DNA from: Adiantum capillus-veneris
Lineage: Eukaryota > Streptophyta > Polypodiopsida > Polypodiales > Pteridaceae
NCBI GenBank assembly: GCA_014529385.2
Contig: CM043966.1
Span: 141,410,211 to 141,474,210 of the forward strand
Length of the DNA stretch: 64,000 nucleotides
Direction: 5' to 3'
The translations under genes were made by a program, and so were the position numbers. The notes below the pieces were generated by a model. The model ran no database searches and was not told the origin of the DNA. It saw only the letters and a program-made list of their open reading frames with translations. Position 1 is the first letter of the stretch. Each line of letters opens with the position of its first letter. Of the stretch, positions 25,701-32,205 are shown piece after piece.

Positions 25701-26137
25701 GGAGGCAGCTCAACAGGGCCTTCTTGGTAAGAAGTTGGTAGGATATCCACATGGACACTCTTTGGGGGTGTGGGGTCCACGTGCGATGTGAAAGGAGAGT
25801 CCACTTCCCCACCCCCTTCGTGTGCTTCATTTGCATCAGGTTCCGAGCGAGTAGCTCTACCTAATGTTTCCATGAAACGGCTAAACATACTAGTACTAGG
25901 CTGTGGAGCTTCGGGAGGTGCATGGCTTTCTCTCTCAGTGTTTTGGTTAGGGTATGCTTCCATGATTTCTGAGTCGGAGGAGGAATCACTAGCGGCTATT
26001 TTAGGGTCTTGGGTGGTGCTACCTTGTGTCCCCGCTGAGGGTCTAGAGCTTATCGTGGATGGGTAATGGGTGTCCGTATGAACAGAGGCACCCTCAATAT
26101 GCTCGTGTTCTAGCACCCGCCCAGAGCGTAAGTGCAT
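16790..26137 (-). CDS. Ty3/gypsy Gag-Pol polyprotein with a second, post-integrase retropepsin-like domain
   Basis: One open frame of 3,115 codons from the ATG at 26137 (MHLRSGRV); the frame is open 12 codons further upstream but only from a GTG. Order by residue: Pro-rich N terminus; gag core about 455-615; four zinc knuckles at 686-698, 709-722, 861-873 and 899-911; first protease about 1285-1385 with active site ILDGGAG (D1297) and ILGRPF; an acidic Ser-rich linker; reverse transcriptase about 1790-2005 with FLDD at 1959-1962; RNase H with D2104, E2145 and D2171; H2C2 finger (H2311, H2318, C2349, C2352); integrase with D2381, D2443 and E2479 (35 residues between the last two); a GPY/F-like segment about 2620-2640; a charged helix about 2662-2700. 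A second retropepsin-like domain follows at about 2726-2830 with ALLDTGAKYN (D2745) and INLGRTW. The tail has four W-[V/I]-P-K motifs (2905, 2939, 2958, 3003). All catalytic residues are in place except that protease 1 has DGG where DTG or DSG is usual, a variant I believe occurs in other plant gypsy elements. Confidence 0.96.
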   Translation of the reverse strand: MHLRSGRVLEHEHIEGASVHTDTHYPSTISSRPSAGTQGSTTQDPKIAASDSSSDSEIMEAYPNQNTERESHAPPEAPQPSTSMFSRFMETLGRATRSEPDANEAHEGGGEVDSPFTSHVDPTPPKSVHVDILPTSYQEGPVELPPSEVPSRVPLVTSKTTGSNIASTSQETVNTSTLEGLFINDHWTYDLHTEVLTDLHSGHAYHVGWIEIVQSTSSATSIEDQQKMICNVIHGIIQSERQNRGVNILSTGPMRFLDTSKAQQPTLSQMETPLMSPMDPSYVISPGVSMQSEPPSENFSFPNLAQPSIKENTVLTPGISLTENVPMTSTVSAVPLPSVVVPNMGPRSYVPLAPYAHMAPTPPIVPLAYAPRVPLPSSYPSGPMPGYVPYPASSTHMPRPVPVPLPHMIPRVPPPALPPHIGDLAAFAQTIGRSIAENMRHASDREPRSKAVQIAKLTQKFNGDEDARKHIEVFEQVCDSLGERNELHKCNALSLTLSGKAGDWYRTLRVDEKTIYPTLRRLFLKEYIREGVLWGVASQLQKAERKEGESVRDFISRLKHLNSRCPVNERFNNNQLLDRFIRGLRNEGIYNGLVIRGITTWEDVTANAIQLEDNLMIAGMRVSTDTRSTSSQAIEYEPMTAKPIANEPKVFETFLTDLTKAIQESLKDNRPPQNSHMYPRREQQWCSICLGPHSTSECPTFRVKFNGTCNACGRYGHQAKDCLMIKRMMANRPPVAYTDAPRAPVLMPAPPVEQLPQHMVPRSQNVVQATPLPPPVLGPQPPHPRVAPMNQVGCEPSNAYADGCEEEIDTSIAYGLDTLEECPIYYMEDCWGQVKPVYQAAALASRGQNINTQARRPPLQCYECGGPHRVAECPIRLQKNAAQMQVNQGSTSAMPILTCNRCGIDHLIAQCPYNPNAPKITPLNLVEIASVTSPIPPVAHAYAITRSMLQGPGHILEERDTASIIQAKKKKTRRKKSQNTENSKPSSKTNIGTGDDPVYMNDLEDDSDSVETMETRTNTTKGKIDKENRNMEPNENRMRENHKEPLKTPQVFPNPIQDPQDKPQGQKGKNCKKKIGTYPNPVDEIKQVKHLRGLVEETQRKLEPEPMQVKIHDTVFPTQVHPPHMNHRPLAISSIIQEGSEDRTSESEHTPFLLERMFNEGIPDPIEEYEIPSSPVPSQGPTPCKTPMNVAKLVDFMSSEVRTTIIAELYGDPELFLALRAFLNGELRTGLPQFAQPNRPDSIMIDEENHVQSLDLDGHESVIEVPINELGQYFEGDESNATLPITTKGLTIKGILDGGAGVSIVTKDCWESMGKPRLSVTNIVVKMANGTIAKPMGMLKDLKIKVLGYKVRHTFIVMDFSKHLMSYEMILGRPFMREAQMVHDWSKNHVYLQFQDSVLRVDLVTGKVHPLGSKTIIDHRSDTTVHSAPLQYCYTCKKDTDIGQDSPYMDILPGMTESDNVDWVHLAATIDTWGNRGTTWVTPEGEEVPQIAPLNMISAIHASSKGKAIVDQSDSDTDSSIEDFDQHDLDTDSQSETDSESHELESGASSQSKHSEGSSTTTDDSSSESEEDTNEDSFSEPDLNANQKQVSNKKKKNLKRHRYRANVRARINKKRSSAEWLSYIGACDAHRKLVDNWGEYLQNVMWCRPRPHDIAQLEIIDKPKLSRTARRRQNQELARQHKKAEMEAQTNAQPESTDLHPAPEHFKSYTTGEAKVVYTKAQRIPIDGNNGIYDGPAIVKEIELADPGEESKPVFIAQDLTEVEEAVLKELLKEFKDVFAWTYHDMKGVPPSVVQHTIPMISTAKPVQQRPYPMNPKYAKIIQEELEKLIKCGFIYPIEHSEWVSPIVIVPKKNGKLRVCVDLKKVNAATRRDHYPLPYSEHVLERVAGKEAYSFLDGYSGYNQITIALEDQAKTAFITEFGVFAFRVMAFGLTNAPATFQRLINTAFKEYLREFCEAFLDDLCVYSSWKEHLSCLRKVFEKCRLYRISLNPFKCQFWVKHGVILGHIVSKNGISTDESKIKVILELPPPTNYKGVQRFMGHVGYYRRFILFFAEIARPLYKLLIEFKWTEECDQAYEQLKKTLASAPILRTPNWDVIFHVHIDASNFAIGCVLTQPGEHKLDYPISFASRQLNDAEMNYTTTEREGLAMVYAVKKFRYYLLANKFVFYVDHQALLYLVNKPCSTGRITRWLLILLEFDFTIVVRPGKRHVMADHLSRIPNGEAPTGVDDELPDTSLFIVETMPEWSENIVNFLVNGFPPKELRKDIARRLVKECEPYCLIAGTLYRLGKDDILRRCAREDEYLYILQEAHMGIAGGHFSGDLTARKVLQSGYWWPTLFKDASLFTKGCDECQRYKTTQRKDRMPLHPIKVTQPFEKWGLDFVGPISPAARNTQSRYILVATDYVTKWAEAKASQKADARTTAKFLFENIITRFGCPFEIVSDNGTHFINEVIRELTTTFMISHHKSTPYYPQANGQAESTNKTLISILTKTVEAHRTDWDLKLTSALWAYRTAYKVAINCTPFKMVYGQEAVMPWEFVIPSLRVASQEGWNGNPLTERLFILEKLDEERQLAVQNALVEKDRRKKWFDRHVKDKDIKVGDKVLMYGVRKEKKKLKYAGKGPYRVCEITPQGTLRVETLDGVETIGFLNGSKFKRYYDPLSQEELRAIHQKKAAKAQTELNKIQAQAEAKERQQRIRQKREANLGVTNAFHVEIEEDGLDSDTPLRYPIELNSAYGKVLYNALLDTGAKYNLLSYGVWCQLGKPPLSESIIQVKGVNKKKTAVFGIWHTSVSYDNGVVAQDFLVMPTGTMEGNINLGRTWMIATKCTIDWGTGGVTTQKPTLSPTTQAIVPEILPKEIKPKTLHVQEVEPYIPIAQLSRASTDVVERKLETHKNHPNITEKTYKWVPKTSVVSMVDAKKRKPSKNRTTHSKKCKETLRWIPKRLLEAQGYYEGNDQIWVPKRKVYSYLSPGPCKPNPVAPKQIENRGKEKIMECYTPAPELVWVPKKERFVPPSSGRGESHEASSSSCNTSMEVKASTPPPSIVVDLHEATKESTPPSVQESPDEPLQVRSWESTLPPLQLDEAPRVIENYWQKSSPITNWNNWFQRVTSSFQTV

Positions 26138-26518
26138 GTGCTTTTGATACCCTAAGGTGTCAAAAAGCTGCACTAGGAGGCCTTGTGACTAGTTTTTAGC
26201 GTGTCTTTTGTTTGTTTTTTTGCTAGATTTTTTTGAGCGTGTCGTGGAATGGACCGTGTGATAGCTCAAAACGAGCGTATCGGTCAGAGGGTCGTGCCGT
26301 GCTTTACAGCCCTCCGTTTGGTCACTCTATGCCCTCGGAATCCCTAAAACTGTCAATTTCCAGTAGGGAACTAGGCCCAAACTAGAAAGTCTAAGGGTGC
26401 AAGTGGGAAGAGAAAGGAGGAGAGTGGAGGACTTGTCCCACATGCTCTCATTCTCTCTTGAGGGAGTAGGGTATATATATAAGAGTGAGTCTAGTATATA
26501 TCATAAGACTGAGGACTG

Positions 26519-26569
26519 AGGCTTGGGCTTGGGCTTGGGCTTGGGCTTGGGCTTGGGCTTGGGCTTGGG
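26519..26569. repeat. (GGGCTT)n hexamer array
   Basis: About eight tandem copies of GGGCTT (GGCTTG phase) in the gypsy leader. In one frame this gives the artefactual WAWAWA peptide. Confidence 0.95.
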
Positions 26570-26813
26570 AAAATGATCCCGATCCCGATCTATCTTTTAT
26601 ACAAACCAACCCGTACGTTTTAAGAGTCGTGTTTTTTATTTTCGAAAAATTTCGCCACCCGCTCGCTCGCGTTTTTAATTTACGATTTTTTTTTTTATTT
26701 TTTTTTTCCGAAATTTTTTATTTTTTTTTTTTTTTTCTCAACAAACTTTTTTCCCCAAAAATTTTTTTTTTTTGTTTTTTTTCTTTTTTGATGCAGAAAA
26801 ACGCAAAAAACCA

Positions 26814-27055
26814 GAAATTGCAGAAAAATGGCAGAAATTGCAGAAAATTGACAGAAAAACGCAGAAATTGCAGAAAATTGACAGAAAAACGCAGAAATTG
26901 CAGAAAATTGACAAAAATTGCAGAAAAACGCAGAAATTGCAGAACTTGACAGAAATTGAAAACGCCGAACTTGAAATTGCAGAAATTGAAAAACGCAAAC
27001 AATAGCAGAAATTGAAATTTGACAGCAAATGCAGAAAACGCAAAAAACAGAAATC
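26814..27055. repeat. Tandem array of CAGAAATTGCAGAAAA-type units
   Basis: Units of about 29-30 bp (CAGAAATTG, CAGAAAATTGA, CAGAAAAACG in order) are repeated about four times, then decay into single CAGAAATTG and GCAAA pieces. It lies between the primer site and the T-rich leader. Confidence 0.88.
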
Positions 27056-27142
27056 TCCACACACTCCTTCCCTGCCTTTCCTATGATAGAAATTGCACCA
27101 CAAGGAAGCGTAAAGTGCTAACCGAGCTTAGTGTAGGGCATA

Positions 27143-27160
27143 TCCCCGGCAGCGGCGCCA
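27143..27160 (-). promoter_or_regulatory. Primer binding site, tRNA-Asp type
   Basis: On the minus strand TGGCGCCGCTGCCGGGGA, four bases inside the 5' LTR. It pairs with the 3' end of plant tRNA-Asp(GUC) with one mismatch, from my memory of that tRNA. Confidence 0.85.
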
Positions 27161-27164
27161 AAAA

Positions 27165-27414
27165 TGTGCGCTCCTTGCCGCACTGTCGAAGCAAGGGACT
27201 TGCCAATACACCGTATGCGAGCCACAAACGGCTCCAAGCACACAACAAGCCTAAACTAGCAAGCTCAAGAAAACAAAGGGTGTGTCACTCACCGCTCTAC
27301 GCTCGCCTTCGTGGTGGATTCCTCGCCGCGATGAAGAAGAAGCTGCAGTCGTGCCGCGCTCAACCGCTTCGCCGCCGTCGTGCCTTCGTAATGCTCGATC
27401 GCACACACACTCTC

Positions 27415-27449
<35 letters not shown>

Positions 27450-27789
27450 AGGAGGTGAAGAAGAAGAAGAAGATGGAGATGGAGCAAGAGCACTCTTCAA
27501 TTGCACAAATGAGAGAATGAGTAAAAATTAGGTTTAGTTGGCTTTTATAGGAGCTCACCCCATTCACACTTGGGCGCCCATGCTTAACCAACTAATCCCT
27601 TGAATGTCCAAGTTAAAGTGCGCCTCTCATCGGCGATCACTCTACCTTTCCCTATTGGTCCGACAAGCCCGGTACCTGACTCTAAATCATACATAATACA
27701 CGTCCATCGTAGGTGATCAGGTGTCCGTGTGCCGTGAGGGTTAACATGCCCGTAGGTGATCAGGTGTCCGTGTGCCGTGAGGGTTAACA
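27165..27789 (-). repeat. gypsy 5' LTR, 625 bp
   Basis: Same length and sequence as 14112-14736 by eye, including the 43-bp terminal duplication (27708-27750 and 27751-27789). Confidence 0.96.
27541..27550 (-). promoter_or_regulatory. LTR promoter, TATA box
   Basis: On the minus strand CTATAAAAGC, a strong plant TATA box inside the 5' LTR. Transcription should start roughly 25-35 bases downstream, near 27510. The 3' LTR has the same site at 14488-14497. Confidence 0.65.
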
Positions 27790-27864
27790 AGCATCTTTCT
27801 GAGATCTAGTTGAGTTTTGCAAAAGCAAAGCTACCAAAACCCTCTTTGCTTGCTTTCAAAAACA

Positions 27865-28022
27865 GAGCATTTGGCCCTAAAAACCACATATAGCATACAT
27901 AATAACCACTGCTCCTTCCCTGCTCTTGACCTTCATAACTACTCCATCACTTTGGCATGCCCTTGAGAGCCTGTACAATCCTACTTTCACTCTTTACAGA
28001 ACCGACCAGGTTTGGCAGCACC
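27865..28022 (-). repeat. Candidate 3' LTR remnant of the old gypsy element
   Basis: Starts GAGCATTTGGCCCTAAAAACC and closely matches 48662-48804 for about 145 bp, with substitutions and small indels. It ends GCACCA, that is TGGTGC on the minus strand, next to a purine-leaning stretch (CAAGAGGGTTGGGCAA). Homology stops abruptly at 27865, so the rest of this LTR is missing. Confidence 0.6.
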
Positions 28023-28173
28023 ATCATTGCCCAACCCTCTTGTTGAACATTCACTGTTCAACCAAAAAGATGACTAAAGAAACTGAGAAACTGCAAAATT
28101 GATAAACACCATGAGAAAACCAAAAATCCTATTGTATGTACAAAGTCTTATTTGTGGGAATTATAAACCTTGT

Positions 28174-29735
28174 TTAGGTTCGTTGCCCAACCCCTTCTAT
28201 CAAAATTTGATGCACTAATGGCACCAATTCCCTTTCAAAATAGAGCTTGAGGCATACACCATTCACTATGTTCTTAAGAAGACAATCGTTCATCCGCATC
28301 AGCAAATAAGTACCATTAGGAAAATCCCAATGAGCCTTATAAGGCCCTATCCACTTCTTCTTAAAATTCTTCTGAAAGGTGAAATCCAAATAGCTTGCGT
28401 ACTTCATCACCAAATCACCCTTCCCTATCTGCTTCTCTGGCAAGTGTTGGTTGAACTTCGCCACTCTTTTCTCCCACTGCTTCACATAGAAATCTGCTGC
28501 CGCTTCATGATCCATCTTCAAAGCTTCAAGACTGGTTATCTTATCGTGCAAAACATCTTGGTGAGACTTATCAATCTACCACATACCTTTTAGTACACCT
28601 AACTGCACATGCACAGGCACCACAGCCTCCTTGCCATAAACCAACTCATAAGGAGTAAAATTGGTAGCCACTTTGTAACAGGTCTTATACGCCCACAAAC
28701 ATTTTTCAAGGTTAGCTTCCCACTCTTCAACCTGCTTGTATATATACTTGGTGAGCATTTTGACTATCTATCCATTTGCACTCTCAACCACACCGTTGCA
28801 CTGTGGATGATATCCGGATAAAAAACTATGTTGAGTGCCCGATTTTTCCACTAGTGCATGCACCAACTTACTTCTAAATCCTTGACCTCGATCAGAAATG
28901 AGCACCCAAGGCACCCCAAAATGGCAACATATGCAATCAAAAACAAACTAGGCAACTGTATGAGCATTTACCTCCTTCACTGCTTTTGCTTCAACCCACC
29001 TGGTAAGATAACGAATGGCCACCACAATGTATTTCTTATCGCTTGCTAGCTTGGGCAATGGACCAATGGCATCCAATCCCCACTTTTTAAACGTACCCTG
29101 AGCTATAATAGCCCCTTGTGGCTCGGCTACCAGTCATCTCTCACCCATAGTTTGACATTGATGGCATGTTTTGCACCCGTAGTGCACATCTCGTACAATT
29201 TAAGGCCACCAAAAACCACCTCTCAAAATGCAAAACAGTACATAATCTTTGCCTTGATGACCGCTTTCTTCATCACATTGCTCCAATACCATGCTAATCT
29301 CCTCTTTGTAAAGAACTCTCCATAGCACTCCATCCCTTCCGTATGTCATCCGCCAGAGTGAACTTCCATGCCTTCTGAACAATCCTCCTCTTCTGTAGCT
29401 TTGACAATCCCTCCAAACATTGGTCTGTGCTAAAAAAATCATCAATCTCCTTGAGAGTTTCCCTACCTTGCATAAGTAGTCGGTGCCACATATAAGCTTG
29501 ATACTTGAGTCTGCACTCGACTGCTAGCTAACCAATCCACTTCTTGATTTTGCTCTCTTTTAACATGTTTGAACTGCACTTCTTCTAAGAACTTTAACAG
29601 TTTCTTTATGGAAAAAAACCAATTCTTGAGAGAATCTCTCTTAACCTGCCATTGACCCAAAAGCTGCTTTATAACTAGGAGAGCATCACCTTTAACCACT
29701 GAGGCAAGCTTTTCCATGCATGGGAACCCCCCCAT
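28174..29735 (-). pseudogene. gypsy RNase H (C-terminal part), H2C2 finger and integrase, decayed
   Basis: Reading leftward: RNase H end (KGDALLVIKQLLGQW, then REQNQEVDWLAS), H2C2 region (HQG, GGFWWP, CKTCHQC), integrase with GLDAIGP, SDRGQGF and VVESANG (all three catalytic positions readable), then a GPY-like end (WIGPYKAHWDFPNGTYLL). In-frame TAG codons lie at 28948-28950, 28768-28770 and 28576-28578, and frame changes occur near 29300-29450. The RNase H style (NNEVKY in the partner fragment) suggests a different gypsy lineage from the young element at 14-28 kb. It cannot encode a working protein. Confidence 0.87.
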
Positions 29736-31641
29736 ATATCTTGCCCTTTTACCAAAATATTTCCTATTATATAAGTTACTTTGATTTTTTCTTCCTTTTT
29801 CACAAAAGTTTTAGCCTTTATTAAATAAATAAGACTTATGCTAATCAATCACGATGTAGCATAAATAAGTAAGCTTTCTTTGTTGATATCTCTCTTTTGA
29901 CCTTAAATATTAAATATATATATTCTAAATTACATTATATATTTTAGTATTTTCTAATATATTTTTCATGTATGTATATTATTCCACCCTACCAAATATT
30001 TTATTCACTAGTTTTCATTTTCAAACCTCAACCCCACTTTCAAATTTCAATAATACCTCCATCTAGATGATTGCCAATCTTTTCAAAACTCTAGGTTATG
30101 TTTTCATACACATGAAGGAGCTCACACTTGAAGGCAACAGAGAAGTCCACTCAAAGGGGACCACCAAAAGACCTTTGCAGCCACAAATAATACATTATTT
30201 GGCTGAATTTTTTAAGTAAAGAAGAACCCCGAATCTGAAGGATAGTTCAACATGAAAGATGTAGCTCGTGATCTCAACTTTTAGCTCAATTTTTTTCAGA
30301 ATTTTTGGAGTTATGAACACAGAGATATGATTTTTGTAGTGGACCCCAGTTTTCTCGTGTAATGGTGACACAGGCCATCCCCAATTTTCTTCCCTCTAGA
30401 ATGGCTATGGTTCTACAAGTCTTCAAGCATGATTACAAGAGACAAGGATCTTTTAATGAGGTCTTGGCTAGTCTATAGTGATTCTATCACCATTTTTGGA
30501 GGATCCATCCTCATCAACAATTATCCACCTTCGACAACCTCTCTTATAATTTTCTTACCTCTCTCTTCTCTCCCTAATAAGCTTATGTCTAGCCAAAGCT
30601 AGACTATTGTAAATATCTCCTATCCTCTACATCCTACCCACATTCTCTCTTATTCTCTCTCTATTGACTCTGGTATTTTAAATAATGAGGAGACAAGATG
30701 GGAGCCACAGTCACATGCACCCCATTTTCCTAGTCACCAAAGTGGGACACTCACCTCAAATAGAAATATTGCTAAATCCTCCCCTCCTTCCCTATATAAG
30801 GAGGCCATGAGAGCTCACTTTGGGGGGAGAGAACACACACACACACACCTATCCATACACACTCTTGTGCTACATGCTTGTAACATGAACCCTAATCACA
30901 TAATCACAACACCATCATCATCACCATCACCATGCACAAAAGATGAGCACCACACCTCCACACCACTTGTAATTAAGGGTTGAAGGCACAATTTCAAGAA
31001 GAAGAAGGGTGGACACACTCATGATATTCCTCACCATCAACTCCCATCTCTCCATTATGCCTCCTACGATCTTGTCCCCTTCTCATTTTCCTGCCATACG
31101 CTACCTATTGTATTCATCTTTTGCAAGCAATCAACACACTCCATCTTGGTGCCATACTTTGTGTCGCTTTGGATACATCTCATTGTGAGTATGGTATATT
31201 CTTGTTCCTTGCCTTTTTTTTTCTGCTTATGTAAAGGTGTGCGGATTCACCACCATACACACACACTCTCTCTCTCCCTCTCATATTCCTATCATCTTGC
31301 TACTTCCATCTTGAGGTGTGCGGATTCGCCACCTTTTGTATGAGAAGTGAGCATACTTGCATGTATCCCTGACCTCGTTATCTTCCTTACTACATGCACG
31401 AGTAGCGAGCCCATTCTTACTCACTCACCACTCCTCTCACCTTATTCTCTGACCACCCCATTCCACATTTGGGTGTGGATCTTGAAATTGTTTTCCATGG
31501 CATGTTTCATTGTGTATATGTATGCGTCCTAGCCGCATATCTTGCTAGGTGGTGCCCCTATTGCGTATTCCCCATGATGAGGCCATTGTGCATAGTCTTG
31601 GTGTAGAGGCCACCGGGTCTATTTTTTCACTTCCGCCTCTC
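29736..31641. other. Insert-like stretch splitting the RNase H region
   Basis: About 1.9 kb without coding signal between two RNase H fragments on the same strand. ACCAC occurs at 29695-29699 and again at 31642-31646 at the two edges, as a target duplication would, and the edges are weakly inverted (TGAGGCAAG and CTTCCGCCTC). It contains GTGTGCGGATTCRCCACC twice (about 31227 and 31315) and CA and CT microsatellites. It may be a solo LTR or a small DNA element, but the ends do not read TG..CA cleanly. Not identified. Confidence 0.35.
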
Positions 31642-31945
31642 ACCACCAACTTGGAAATGCCGAACTCCACACATTGCTTGAGCCCCAAGTGAAGTGTCAA
31701 GTATTTCACTTCATTATTCGTGTGAACACCCTCCAAATCATAGGCTTTGGAGAACATTACCGTACCTCGGGGATCCTGAATGATCACACCTCTTCCTGCC
31801 TTTTGCACAACTCTTCTATAAGCGCCATCACGTCTGGCTCCTTCGCAACATCCTCTCTCACAACTCTTGGATAGATGGGCACGTTCGCTTCCTTTTTGAA
31901 TTGTGCTTGCCCTCAGCCTCGACCAAATACCTCGAGGGTACATGT
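31642..31945 (-). pseudogene. gypsy RNase H N-terminal fragment
   Basis: The minus strand shows GRGVIIQDPRGTVMFSKA, then a TNNEVKY motif and LGLKQCVEFGISKLVVRG, the first half of a plant gypsy RNase H. The remaining half lies at 29463-29735. Upstream, close to 31945, a gag-like stretch (VPIYPRVVREDVAKEPDVM) is readable in a different frame and is continuous with the gag at 45935. Confidence 0.75.
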
Positions 31946-32118
31946 TGTTGGATATTCAAGCCCGTGTCTAGTTTATGTGTCAAAGCCTGTGAGAAACTCC
32001 TCCTAAGGCATGCAGGCGAACTTCACATCATTTAGAAACTTTCATGGGGAAGATAGCTCATCTATATGTAAGGTGTTTTCTTCATAATAATTATAGCGTG
32101 TTGTTTTTGGTGTCAAAT

Positions 32119-32202
<84 letters not shown>
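31946..32202 (+). repeat. Gag-only copia 5' LTR, left part
   Basis: Begins TGTTGGATATTCAAGCCCG and matches 45567-45750 closely, then enters a CT array (about 32119-32196) where the nested gypsy inserted. The right part of this LTR is at 43367-43511. Confidence 0.88.

Positions 32203-32205
<3 letters not shown>

Larger units (their letters stand above)
26174..27142 (-). other. gypsy leader (5' untranslated region)
   Basis: About 1 kb between primer site and gag. It holds long T runs (26680-26790 on the plus strand), a hexamer array and a CAGAAATTG-type tandem array, listed separately. It probably carries packaging and dimerisation signals, but nothing in the sequence proves this. Confidence 0.6.
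14112..27789 (-). mobile_element. Complete, young Ty3/gypsy LTR retrotransposon, 13.7 kb
   Basis: Two 625-bp LTRs (14112-14736 and 27165-27789) read the same at every position I compared. They are flanked by a perfect 5-bp duplication AGCAT (14107-14111 and 27790-27794). On the minus strand the order is LTR, primer site for tRNA-Asp, about 1-kb leader, one uninterrupted gag-pol frame, a small accessory ORF, about 1.35 kb of non-coding sequence, polypurine tract and LTR. Identical LTRs and an open 3,115-codon frame mean very recent insertion and possible autonomy. Its right end lies about 75 bp from the remains of an older gypsy LTR. Confidence 0.97.

Noticed and set aside
16790-26173. Start of gag-pol at 26173
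   Set aside because: That codon is GTG. The first ATG in frame is at 26137, so the start was moved 12 codons downstream.
26485-27062. Frames in the gypsy leader (WAWAWA, FFFFF and QFLRFS repeats)
   Set aside because: Simple-repeat translation in an untranslated leader.
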